Shown piece after piece: positions 15,001 through 25,200 of a DNA stretch of 60,000 nt. Source of the DNA: Membranipora membranacea (Eukaryota; Bryozoa; Gymnolaemata; Cheilostomatida; Membraniporidae); the NCBI GenBank assembly GCA_914767715.1, contig OU612075.1, positions 13,952,001 to 14,012,000 on the forward strand. Reading direction: 5' to 3'. Every line of letters begins with the position of its first letter. Within the stretch, counting starts at the first letter, position 1. Under the pieces are notes generated by a model that saw only the letters and a list, made by a program, of their open reading frames with translations, searched no databases and was not told the origin of the DNA. The position numbers and the translations under genes were made by a program.

Positions 15001-15789
15001 CAGATCTGTTCGTTGTATGCTTTTCCCAGCCAAACTTCCCGTTCTTTGAAAAATGGCTGACCACAACGTTTTGCATGATATTATCTTATATAACCACTCT
15101 GTGCATGTCGCTCTTAATGCTAGTCAGGGTCAGGATGTTGGTATGTTGGTACGTGCGTGACTTCTTCGTGATGGAGTACTTGCTATATCTACAAATGTGT
15201 TACCATCATCTTTTCTTGCCTCCATTAATGAGACTAGGCACTGGCTAATCATCATGTGTGCGTTTTTCTTTTGGCTCATGTCCGGTTTTCACGCTCAAGT
15301 ATCTATCGCCACCTTCCATTACTCTACACTGTTTCCCCTGTTACGTAATTATGTGGCCCGTCTTTGTCTGATCTTTAATTTTTATATCTCACACAGTGAA
15401 TTCATTGTAAAGTGTATTTGCGATTCACCTAAAACTTCGGTGGGTTTTAGATACATACATTGGCCCTAATATAGTAGGGGTAGAGGTTGTAACTCCAAGT
15501 AAGGTCAAATTACCTGTGCTTCTGCACTCAAACTGTGATGTATGATACCAGCTGCTTCTTGTGTTGTTTGTAGCAGCAACAGCAGCCAATCACTCAAGGC
15601 ACCTCAACCGCTGCCTCGTGGCTCTTAACTATCTCAATGTCTCAGTATGTAGATGTGTTCACACGTAACAACTGGACGACTATGAATGATGTCGCTCATC
15701 TCACTAGAGAATTGCTACACAACGCTGGTGTTAAAACTACTCATATCTTCCGTATCTTGGACGCTATCAAGAAGATCGCAGTCTCATAA
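60..15789 (+). CDS. INPPL1-like: SHIP-type SH2-domain inositol polyphosphate 5-phosphatase with SAM domain (INPPL1/INPP5D-like)
   Basis: By family, it removes the 5-phosphate of PtdIns(3,4,5)P3 at the membrane. Exons: 60-193, 537-600, 1330-1477, 3328-3532, 3826-3981, 4597-4675, 4972-5163, 5886-6033, 6385-6582, 7232-7431, 7782-7899, 8090-8186, 8476-8620, 9183-9282, 9430-9518, 9776-9857, 10193-10335, 10586-10655, 10924-10988, 11263-11447, 11700-11782, 11998-12426, 12680-12801, 13234-13353, 13970-14001, 14079-14132, 14420-14441 (tentative), 14834-14899, 15574-15789. SH2 fills residues 4-100 with FLIRDS carrying the phosphotyrosine Arg. The catalytic domain (about 434-735) keeps GTWNMG, GNKGA, FGDLNYR, PSWCDR and TSDHKPV, so activity is expected. 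A C2-like region follows (about 745-895), then a tyrosine/proline-rich tail and a C-terminal SAM domain as in SHIP2. The Met at 60 sits directly before the SH2 fold, as in vertebrate SHIPs, but the frame is open to the window edge, so an upstream exon is possible. Confidence 0.9.
993..1040. repeat. Palindrome centred on GGATATATCC, copy 1
   Basis: ATCACAGAGTTAGGATA is followed directly by its near-perfect reverse complement, TATCCTTACTCTGTGAT, in SHIP intron 2. The core TATATCCTTACTCTGT recurs at 26793-26820 and 49292-49312, so this is a dispersed unit rather than a local accident. Confidence 0.6.
6761..6808. repeat. Perfect 16-bp inverted repeat in SHIP intron 9
   Basis: CCATAGACTTAATATA at 6761-6776 is the exact reverse complement of 6793-6808, with a 16-bp spacer that repeats part of the arm (TATATTAAGT at 6781-6790). 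The intron holds no other recognisable element. It looks like a small foldback or MITE remnant. Confidence 0.8.
8646..8692. repeat. G-rich repeat and perfect 12-bp hairpin near the SHIP exon 13 donor
   Basis: GGGAGGGTGGGAT occurs twice in tandem (8646 and 8661). The second copy pairs perfectly with TCCCACCCTCCC at 8681-8692 across an 8-nt loop. The structure lies only about 25-70 nt downstream of the exon 13 donor at 8621, and the plus-strand G-runs would be present in the pre-mRNA. Confidence 0.8.
8713..8800. repeat. Dispersed intronic hairpin element, copy 1
   Basis: The copy contains GGAGTTGCGCCCCCTCTACTGATAAGC and, about 50 bp on, GGGAAAGCAACTC, so its ends are partly inverted. It is flanked by inverted TCAAGTTTGAC/ACAAACTTGAT arms. 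Related sequence occurs at 12537-12625 and 54008-54135, always inside introns. Probably a short non-autonomous DNA element. Confidence 0.55.
11998..12426 (+). other. SHIP exon encoding a YxxP-rich, proline-rich tail segment
   Basis: This is the longest exon of the SHIP gene (residues about 901-1043) and lies after the C2-like domain. It reads YAAP (Tyr908), YDTP (Tyr971), YDSP (Tyr986), YDTL (Tyr994) and YDIP (Tyr1002). A basic/proline stretch, APKRTQPPLP, precedes YDTP and resembles an SH3 ligand. YDxP is the classical Abl/Src-phosphorylated docking motif for Crk and Nck SH2 domains, best known from p130Cas. Vertebrate SHIPs rely mainly on NPxY motifs in this position. Phosphorylation and binding are inferences. 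Confidence 0.75.
12537..12625. repeat. Dispersed intronic hairpin element, copy 2
   Basis: In SHIP intron 22, GGTTGCTCCCATTCTACTAG is followed by GGGAGAGCAACTCC, giving the same inverted GTTGCTCCC/GGGAGCAAC ends as copy 1. It is diverged, and I see no clear target-site duplication. Confidence 0.5.
15574..15789 (+). other. Terminal SHIP exon encoding the SAM domain
   Basis: The exon begins after a good acceptor at 15573 with four Gln codons (three CAG, one CAA) and runs in frame to TAA at 15787-15789. The segment from AASWLLTI to ILDAIKKI has the helical pattern of a SAM domain (W-L near the start, N-W-T-T turn, E-L-L-H-N-A-G-V helix 4/5 junction). In mammals SHIP2 has a C-terminal SAM, which binds EphA2 and ARAP3 SAM domains, while SHIP1 lacks it, so this gene has the SHIP2 layout. 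Binding partners here are unknown. Confidence 0.85.
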
Positions 15790-15916
15790 CATTTTATACA
15801 CTAGTTTTGATACAGAATATTACTTAATGAAACTTTGATCAGGCCTTTACAGTCCAACATTCCTGAATATGTGAGAAAAATTATTATTCCTGATAATGTA
15901 TCACCACCACTGATAT

Positions 15917-15957
15917 ATATTATATTATATTATATTATATTATATTATATTATATTG
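15917..15957. repeat. ATATT pentanucleotide microsatellite
   Basis: About eight tandem copies of TATAT/ATATT lie just downstream of the SHIP stop codon, within the likely 3' UTR or flank. Confidence 0.9.
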
Positions 15958-16402
15958 ATATCAATGATTACCTCTAATGGGGCTCCAAGCTGTTGTTCAT
16001 TAACTCCATTTAACTGTCACAGATTTTACCCTCACACGGCGCCTTCACCTTGCACTGTTCCTGATTATTAAGTTTTTCTCATATTCCATTCTATTTTTGT
16101 AGCTCTACCTTATCAGGCCAACTCTTTTGCTCAAAATCCTGGAAACGAAAAGTTCGGAAACCGGTAGCATCTTGTTGTCCTACCTTGCATAAAACATTTC
16201 ACCATTCTGACATACTTAGTATTATATACTACATAACACACGTTAAATTATGAAGATAATAGTGTTGAATGAATATGCTATCAGATGAGTTTTCATATTT
16301 TCCTGTTTTACTTGCATTAAAGCTTGTCACAAATTGGCCAAAAGTCCTCACTTAGCGTTCCATCTGTACAATCAAAATATTTTCATATGATCACAAATCT
16401 AT

Positions 16403-16408
16403 AATAAA
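16403..16408 (+). promoter_or_regulatory. Candidate poly(A) signal AATAAA for the SHIP gene
   Basis: A plus-strand AATAAA lies about 610 nt after the SHIP stop, with ATTAAA at 16316-16321 as an alternative. The hexamer is common in AT-rich DNA, so this is only a candidate. Confidence 0.3.
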
Positions 16409-16641
16409 ATGTTATTATTTCTAAAATCTGTTCAACTCATAAAGAACTGTTGAAAGAAATTGTACTCACTATGGATTCATGTTGTGTTTTCCTGCTGATT
16501 GTGTCACAGATAATTAAACTCCTTTTGAAAGGTTTCTACTGCTAGTTCAGGCTCAAATTCGCACATCTAACCTTTATTTCAAACTTGATAACAGTGACAC
16601 AAAAATCATACTAGTTTTCAATTACCAACCTACATGTTACT

Positions 16642-17180
16642 AACAGTGGTGAAGTGATTGGTTGTTGGACTCGAGCGCAATCCAGGCTGCTGATTGTTGG
16701 TTCAACCCCTGCCCAGCGCATCTAGTTTTAATTTCATACTTGCTAACAGGCCCAGATATCCTACCATGTTTCAATCACAGCTACTCATGTCTGCTACAGT
16801 GGTGTAGTGGTTGGATGTCGGACTCGAGAGCAGTCCAGCTGCTGATTGTTGGTTCGACCCCTGCCCAGTGCATCTAGTTTTAATTTCATACTTGCTAACA
16901 GGCCCAGATATTCTACCCTGTTTCAATCACAGCTGCTCATGTCTGCTACAGTGGTGTAGTGGTGGGCTGTCGGACTCGAGAGCAGTCCAGCTGCTGATTG
17001 TTGGTTCGACTCTTGCCTAGTGCATCTAGTTTTAATTTCATCCTTGCTAACAGGCCCAAATATCCTACCATGTTTCAATCACAGCTACACATGTCTGCTA
17101 CTGTGTTGTAGTGGTTGGGTGTTGGACTCATGAGCAGCATGGTTGCTGCATGTGGGTTCAACGCTTACCAAGCACGCCTT
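16642..17180 (+). repeat. Four tandem tRNA-like (SINE-type) units, exact 152-bp period
   Basis: The box-B-like GGTTCRA starts at 16699, 16851, 17003 and 17155, exactly 152 bp apart. Each is preceded by a box-A-like TGGTGTAGTGG or close variant (16800, 16952; TGTTGTAGTGG at 17104). Each is followed by the same AT-rich tail (TCTAGTTTTAATTTCAT, then GCTAACAGGCCCA). Units 2 and 3 fit the split RNA polymerase III promoter consensus well. The ends do not form an acceptor stem, so these are tRNA-derived repeats rather than working tRNA genes. The fourth unit is the most diverged. Confidence 0.75.
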
Positions 17181-17279
17181 CTTTCCTTTCTTACTTGTCA
17201 AAGAGTATATTTTGCTAATACATCACAGTTTGACTTATTATATAAATTGGCAAAATATCGGTTTTGTTTTGTTTTTGAA

Positions 17280-17440
17280 GTCCCAGAGTGGGCCCGCACT
17301 TGGTCGCCGACTGCCTCTGATCCCTCTGCTGGCTGCTCCTCTGCTTGCCTCTCCTACGGCCTCTTGCTGTTCTGGCTGCATCCTTGGGATTCCTGCTACC
17401 ACCTGCTGCAACCTGCTCAAGCTACTTACTCCGGATTCGG
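17280..17440. repeat. GC-rich, CTG/CCT-rich block between the two tRNA-like arrays
   Basis: This block is rich in CTGCT and CCTCTGC words and is much more GC-rich than its surroundings. It keeps long ORFs open on both strands, which follows from base composition. It may be the body of a composite element joined to the tRNA-like unit at its right end. No protein family was recognised. Confidence 0.45.
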
Positions 17441-17950
17441 GATTCGAACTCCTACTCACCTACTTGCTAACCATCCACGACTACCATTTCTCCACCTGGC
17501 CGGTGTGTCCACCTTTTCAGATTCACCTATGCTCATACCTGTATTCAGACTTGGACCAAAGACCTAAAATAATTCCTATATGTATGAGGTCGGAATCAAA
17601 CCCACACTGGACGAGTTACTAATCGAAGCCACTACCCATCAAGCTATTGAGCCACTCCTCTCAGGGGACGACAGTTTAATTCATCTGGTACTTGGCGATG
17701 TGGATGAGAAGTGATTCAAAAGCTCAGCTTTGGGTTCGAACCCTCACTAGTGAGGTTCTAAGACTTCGACACTACCCATAGAGCTATTGACCCACTGGTC
17801 TCTGGTGCCTCAAGTTTGATCGTTCTGGTTTATGAGCATATCTATGAGAAATAGTCCAAAAGCTTGGCTCTGTATGGAATTGAACCCACAGGAGTGCGGT
17901 TCTTTGTCCTAAACACTAACCTATATGCCAACTGACTAAAGCTGAAATTA
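17430..17950 (-). repeat. Second tandem array of tRNA-like units on the minus strand
   Basis: Read on the minus strand, box-B-like motifs occur at about 17440-17452 (AGTTCGAATCCC), 17590-17603 (GGGTTTGATTCC), 17732-17743 (GGGTTCGAACCC) and 17876-17888 (GGGTTCAATTCC). Box-A-like stretches such as TGGCTCAATAGCTTGATGG or GGGTCAATAGCTCTATGGG accompany the middle units. Spacing is about 140-151 bp. Between units, lines such as AAAAGCTCAGCTTTG and AAAAGCTTGGCTCTG match, so the units are tandem copies. They differ in sequence from the plus-strand array. Confidence 0.65.
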
Positions 17951-18897
17951 GCAAAAACATGTTCTATCTGGAATGGGGTTTTGTATGTATAAGCTGAGAA
18001 TGTTACCGACAAGTAAGATTAGACAAGTGATGATATAAGTGTGTGTATAAGTGGGATAAGAACGACTTCATTCATCTTTCAAATTTCTTACTTCTTTAGT
18101 CATTTCAGATGGTATGACTAGTTCTGGATTGGAGCCGAAAGATTTGAGTAAACTTGAGTATTAAGTGAGAAATAGAAGCCTGTGATTTTTTCCATATTCA
18201 TGTCTTAATTCACTGCAATTATTTTCACTTTGTATTTCATTATGTGTTTCATAAAACAACATACTACTACTAGTTATGGTCTGGTAAGTTAGCAAAAATC
18301 ATCCGTGCATTATTTTCCTAGTTTTTTATTTAGACATAAGAATAGAATAAAGAATCTAGCAGTCAATGCAGGTATTAAACCCAATATTGCTTGCCAGGAT
18401 AATGGTGTTTTTAAGTTTGATGTGAGAAATGGACCAATTGTACCAAAACATTGAATTGACTTCATCTAAATCCTCATAATATAACGACCAATCCTGATCT
18501 CGGCTCAATTCACACTTTGTTTTCAGCCCATCGTAAGGCACGTAACTCAACACAAATCATTATATCGGTCTATTCTGTCCACGGGTATAAATTCAGTGGA
18601 GTCAGTTAGAGTTAACAAGGCAGAAAAATACCATCACAGCAAAAGATATTGTAGAACTGTCAGTGCCTTCTTTCAAATCTACACCAATATAGCAAAGTTT
18701 CTGGCTCCTTCAACCATGCTGGCAAACAGTATGCAGAGGAGGACTAAGTCCTAGGTATAACAAGTTGTGACACCTTGGATCACATCATAACCTCTGATGT
18801 TACGATCAGTATACACATTCTATTTCATTCTTCATTTAACAGATTCTCCCTGTGTGTCGGTCTCACTCCCCACGGTAACTCTCACCTCCCATCTCGA

Positions 18898-18903
18898 TTT
18901 ATT
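18898..18903 (-). promoter_or_regulatory. Candidate poly(A) signal AATAAA for CARS2
   Basis: TTTATT on the plus strand, i.e. AATAAA on the minus strand, lies about 305 nt past the proposed CARS2 stop at 19206. Another copy is at 18325-18330. No expression data support either. Confidence 0.3.
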
Positions 18904-19205
18904 TCCCTTTCCATCCTGTCAATATCAATAAGAAAAATATTAAAATGTTCACAGCTGTATCAGATTGAGAAAATGTTTTCAGGTAAGTACAGCATTCCTA
19001 CGTCTCATTATATATCATCGTTCTGTTAAGTAAATAATAAACAGGTAAAATTAATCTCCTCGCTCGACCAATCATAGGCTGAGCAATGATAGTTGGAGCG
19101 TTTTAGTGAATATACTTTGTTGTCAGGTGAGGATTTTGCGGAATCATACCCCCACCCCCCACCAAAGAAATAGATTTACTAACTGATCTAAAACCACTTG
19201 AGGAT

Positions 19206-22200
19206 TCAAAGATTATCTCTCACCTTGATATCGATATTAGCGAGAGTAGATAACTCATCGCGTAGTTGATCACAGCTGGTCAGTAGACTTGAGTGAGCTT
19301 TTCTATGAGCTTTTATCTCTGCTTTTTGTTCAGCTGTAATTCAGAATGGGAAATTAATTTTTTTTATGCTTTACCTTGCATGAGGTTTGCTATGCATGTA
19401 CAAAGGTTTATGTATCTGTACATGTTCATTTATGTATGATATGTGTACAAGGAGTTTCTAGAAGTGATTGGATGTAACCACCATCAGTCATTACCATTGT
19501 TTTGATAACATATGTACTGTTCATCATGTTGGTCAGAAGGGAATAGCATTTTTATTTAGCAGAGATTACCAACCTTACCATGATACAATTTTAGCCTGGG
19601 TTCTCAGGCAAATCAGCTCAGAAAACATTATAGTTGGATTTCTCCATGAGAATACTTACCAGTTGCGTTAGCTACCACTCCACCTAATGAGAAATCTCTG
19701 ACTTTGTCTCTGAATGAGGTCACAGAATCGAGTATATAAGACATCTGCTGCATATCACCACCTCCAACATCAGACTGTATAATATATACATGTGAAGTCA
19801 TTCAAGAAATCATATTACCTGCAAGCATTTGTAGTTGCTGTGATCAAATCTAACTTTGGGTAATCGGCCCTTTTAAAGAGTGAGATGAATTAATTAACGG
19901 CATGAGGTTATTCACCCTATTTTGTTGTCGCACATTACAATGTAGGTGTTAGTTTTTTTAAAGAACGCCATGAGACAGATAATTATTCCATGGAGCTAGT
20001 TTGATTACGAGTTTGGGAAACTGAATTTTGATTGGTCACTGCAACCATCATATGTCCCAAACGCCTTGGTTTTATAGAGAATTCATTGACTTTTATTTTT
20101 ATGACGTTTGATCCATATGACCTTCTGCTTTAAACATCCTTCCTCAACATGCTAGCTCAGTATCAAGCATACCTTCATATATATTTCATTGGCAAAGTAT
20201 TTTTTTCAGGGGATCAAGTTTCTTTTGTTATTCACTTGAATCAAGAATGTTTTGCATGTGAGGGAGAACATCTGTGAATGATGATTATGATCGAAATGAA
20301 AGTATATAGATATACATATATATGTATGTAGTTCGAGTAGTTGTCCTCTCAATTTGCTGAGTGAGTAACTCCTCAATAATGAACATATTAACTGTAACAG
20401 TTTGATGGGGTGTCTACTACTTACTTACTGTTGTTATAAATTATACAATTACCACAACTACACAGTCAAGGTAGAACTAGGTAGTCATACAAAGGTGATT
20501 GATCAGCATTCATTCACATGTTAAACACCCCTGTACCGAAATGAGAACAATGACTGGCTAAGCAGTAAATGAACAAGAGAAATATACCAAATATTTAGCT
20601 TGTGACAGGAGTTACTACTTACAGATTGGTGTGAAATACAGATTCCCATATCAGACATCAAATCTTCAATATACGTCATTACAGCAGCCACAGAATGCAC
20701 ACAACGCGCTTTTATCACCTTCTGTGAATGATATAAATTGGTTCTGTGAACTGAAGATTAGTTTCGCAACCTTGAGTGTTGGCTGGTGGGCGAATTAATG
20801 ATTGTCATACAATGGCAGTGTCATGTAGGTTATGTCATGTAGGAAGGTTATTATAATTTTTGTTTTTAATTAATAATGACAATGCTTGCACCAAAGAGCT
20901 TTCCCAGGGCCTTATGGAATGAGGCATGGTGGTTAACTGACTTAATGATTCCACAGATTAATTAGAAGTTTGTATGCCATGTCCATTATGACCTAACTCA
21001 CTTCCTATAAGTAAGCTGATATTTGTTATTTCTATGATAACTATGTGCACATGGGTTCGTTTTGTTTCTAACCTTAGGGTTTGTTTTACTAAGTTCAATA
21101 TTGCTAACATGCACCAATCCCATCACGGCAGTCATCATCGTACGAGTATCAAAGTCATCAGCTAATGCATCCCTGATGGTCTTCTGTGCCATAGTCAAAC
21201 TGCAACAAAAACAAAATCAGTAGATCCTACTAATTTGTTTTCTTAACACTTCTTGGTTGCCCCCGCCTTGGGAGATGTTTCAATCACAAGCAGATATCTA
21301 TAATTGGTCAGGTTTCACTGTTGACTGCACCGCTACAACTACAAACATTGAGAAGCTTTTACAAATCCAGATAACAAAGACTCAGACTTGAATGACTGCC
21401 AGTATATTTCAACACCATTTTTCAACCCCTTTAACCAAAGCTTTTTTTTAAGATAGACCCGCAAATTTTTATGCAAATATAAACCACTGTCTGAATTCAC
21501 CTTTTCAACAGGAGTTCATCATTAACACAATGGTTACTCCTAGCCTCAGATGAACCCTGTATGTAGGACTCAGCGAGAGATTTCAAACCTTTCAGCTTCT
21601 GATGTATCACCACTGGTCTCTTCATTGCAACGTTACTGTATTCTAGATCTGTGTATAAATATAGTAAAACATAATGTTATACACATATGAAAAGCTGAAG
21701 TGAAAATCCAAAACACTTATGGTATCTGGATCTGGTCTGAAATATATTTATTATTTTATCAAATTATTTTAATTATTGGTACGCTACCATAGGTTTCTCA
21801 TCCAAATTTGTTCAAGTATTTGTTTCACCAAAATTGATCACAGACCTCAGACTTGACTCTGGTGGGGCATCTATGCGTGGAAAAACATGCATATATGCTT
21901 CACTCTGAAGACCTGCTCATTCATTTCCAAAAAATCAAATTGACCTGTATCAGAGAAACAGTTGAAGTTATTTCACTGACCAATGTGTTTGAGAGCTATT
22001 TTTCAGATGTCACTGGTACATAACTTTTATAAGTTTGATATTTTGAGGGGTTATAAGTTATTGCCTCGTCAAACTCATTAAAATGTGGAGGGAACTCCGA
22101 ACCAGAGATATATTGTTAGTCTTCGCTGATATATGAGCCCTTCTTTCAATGGTCCAAAGAAGTTGTGCACACTTTCCCAATAAATTCCTTTTCTACAGTG

Positions 22201-25200
22201 ACTGTCCACTGAGTTCAATCATTTAGCTTCATTTCACTCAATAGAAGTTATAATGATAAATTTTATGTATTAATTAAGACATAGTATTATAAAGTCTGTC
22301 AGTGTGCTGCCTTTTTGTTCAGTAAGAAAGGTTTGAGTATGAATGATACGGATGAGATGTATACAGATGTATAAAGAGGTATACAGGGCATGAAGAGGCC
22401 TGCACGGCATACAAGGTACACAGATGGATACAGAGGTGAACACGAGTAATACGGCGGAATACAGAGTTGAACAGAAATATATAGGGTGTACAGAGGTATA
22501 CATGGTATACAGAGACAAACAGCGGTGTACAGAGGTGTTCAGATGTATACGGCAGTACACATTGAGCTCATAAGAGGTATAACTCGGTGTAAGGAGATAT
22601 GTGCTGGTATACGGTGGTATACATTTAGCTCATAAGAGATATTTGACTTGGACTCACTCTGGTTGTAATGAGAGAGGAGACAGAATAGTCTGAACTGATT
22701 AGCTGTGTAATTATCTAATAAGTCATCAATGCTCACAACGTTACCCAGAGACTTGGACATCTTCTCAGCATGATCTCTACTCTTCAATAAACCTGTCAAA
22801 AGATTTACAGCATTCAGATGGAAAAATGATTACAGTAAGTATTGGGAGTTTACAGGAAGTTTTCTGGTCTGGTGAATACCTCTTATAAAAGATATAAAAT
22901 TCACACGCTCAATTTTGTTTTGTAATAATGTTGAATTTGCCAGTTATCAACAACTCTAGCGGGTTCATGTTTTACTCGCCATCTAATTTGATCTTCAGTA
23001 TGATTTTTGCTTTGGCTTCTCCAGAGCCATCCGATGTCTAAAATTTGCTGGCTGCAATGCTAGGTTCATAAAAACCAACTTAACAATGATAGAGCGCTAA
23101 GCAACTACCAGCCAGCGAAAAGTTTTCTCCTCTATTCTGTTATTTGAAAAGACTGGCGACAGGCAACATAATTAAATTAATACACGAAAACCTCTTCAAG
23201 CTAGGTTATACCGATTACTCAATATAAACATTATTACAATCAACAATTTGCCTATTATAACTTTGGAAGGCTGTTTGTTTACATACAGTTTAAAACTCAA
23301 TTATGATAAATCCAGGATTACACCACTACAGAATATCTCTGAGTGATGAGTGAAGGATTTAACACAACTCAGACCAGTTAGTTTGTGTTCATTCCACTTC
23401 AGTGTGTCTAGAAGAGTATTTTGAGATGTGCTCTGTGAAAGTGACAGTCAGTGCATATTAGCACATCGTTGTCAACTTTTTCTAAAATGTGTAATGCACT
23501 CATTCCCAGGCGGATACAGCATACAACCTTCGATGAAGGGAGTTCATTGCATCCTCCAAGAGGAACTTTTCAGACACTAGAGCACATTCCGAATCAATGC
23601 TTCTCTATCAACACCCTAAAACCATTGACCCTGAACCTTCTCACTGACCTGTGTGTAACCAGTAGTTCACCCATTGATTGGTGTGGTGGTAACAGTTAGA
23701 CTGAGCCAACTCGTTCTCATGGTGAGGGAAGATTAGATCAGACCCACCACTATGTATATCTATCCTCTCACCAAACACCTCACTAACAACAAATTTAAAC
23801 TTATATATGATATTACAGAGCGAATAATAATCTATAGCAAAATGGAATTATACTTAAATAATAACGGCCATTACTTATCACCGAAGCCTGATTTTTTAAG
23901 GGTTTAACAATGTGACTTTTTGATTTCAGCAGTTAGTTTGAAATCCTGAATACTGTGAACTTGAAAAAAAACCAAATAAATGTACGGCTAATTCATATCA
24001 GCTGACCTAGCCATTGCTGAGCACTCAATGTGCCAGCCAGGTCTTCCAGCACCCCACGGTGACTCCCAGAAAGGCTCATTTGGTTTTTTGGATTTCCATA
24101 ATGCAAAGTCTTTCCGATCTAGTTTACCTTCTAAAAAATATAAACAAAAAGTATTGAGATTTCCTGGTAGACAGACAGACAGGCAGACATGGTGAAGTAG
24201 AACTTATACTAGGAGTATGTGGTAGCTACTTGTGATAAGAGTGACTTGCACAAATACAGTGGTTGATTGGTCTGGGTTATTATACAGTTTGAACAAGCAG
24301 GGGACAAACTGAATGAGTCAGTAGGTTTTTGAAAGGGTTCAAGTCAATGTTACAACTCGGTGACTCATACGCACCAACACAGACACAGCATGAGCTATGA
24401 TCATGACCAAGAACATATACATATAAATATATATATATATATGTTTATGATCATGACCAAGACCGTTCACCATCCCAAATACACACTATATATGATCAGA
24501 CCTCACAGCTCACATATTTAGAGCTTCGATCAAGACGCCAGAAAATTCTAAAATTTGTCACCACAACTAGCAAGTTAGTGAAGCTAAGAAACTAAAATGC
24601 ATACAAGGCAAAATAGATATGACATGCTGTGACCAGGGAGGGTGGCTCCTGTGACGTAGTGGTGGGTTTGCCCGCTGATTCCCAATGCCGATTGATGTCC
24701 ATTGCCATGAATGTTTGAGAGACTGTAACTTCCTCAATATTAGTATACGAACGAACGCTGAAAATTGCTCACATGATAAAATAGAATATCGAGAATAAGA
24801 TGTGACGCAAAATAGCAGCCTCAAAATAAATCTTTAATTACCAGTTCCAATCTGTGACTCAAAATTGGAGACATCTTTATTTTTGGAGAGGTTACAATAC
24901 GCAGCATACTGTGAGCAATGGAAGAAGACGTTACCTGTAATAAAGAAAACATTTATAGCACTGTGTGTTAAAGTGAATACCAGACTTCAGGATACAGAAG
25001 CTCAATCATTCCTCATGTAACGATCAATCGAAGGTATATATGTACACAGGTATGTATATATATGTAAAATGATACCTGCCTATCGTGGGTGCTCAAGTTA
25101 TGTCTTGGGTACCTCACCAACTAAAATGATAATCTCTTCGAATGCAGATATCCTGCCACTGGCTAGATGAATTCCTCCAACTACCACTTTTTTTCAGATC

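Larger units (their letters stand above)
15790..19205. other. Intergenic region between convergent SHIP and CARS2
   Basis: No gene is supported here. The region holds a pentanucleotide microsatellite (15917-15957), a candidate SHIP poly(A) signal (16403-16408), two tandem arrays of tRNA-like units on opposite strands (16642-17180 and 17430-17950), a GC-rich block between them, and a candidate CARS2 poly(A) signal (18898-18903). ORFs of 150-159 codons at 17115-17622 lie in the repeats and are not considered real. Confidence 0.7.

Noticed and set aside
16800-16870. Functional tRNA gene
   Set aside because: A- and B-box-like motifs are good, but the 5' and 3' ends do not pair into an acceptor stem and the unit is repeated with drift. 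Read as SINE-type.
17115-17622. Two overlapping plus-strand ORFs of 150 and 159 codons, the longest non-gene ORFs here
   Set aside because: They run through the tRNA-like repeat and the GC-rich block. The peptides are composition-driven and resemble no protein family, and overlapping frames stay open equally well.
18356-18553. Possible additional C-terminal CARS2 exon (minus strand, LSRDQDWSLYYEDLDE)
   Set aside because: The phase-0 joins after IDIK lead quickly to stops, and reading through to TGA at 19206 already gives the expected protein length and a family-like end.
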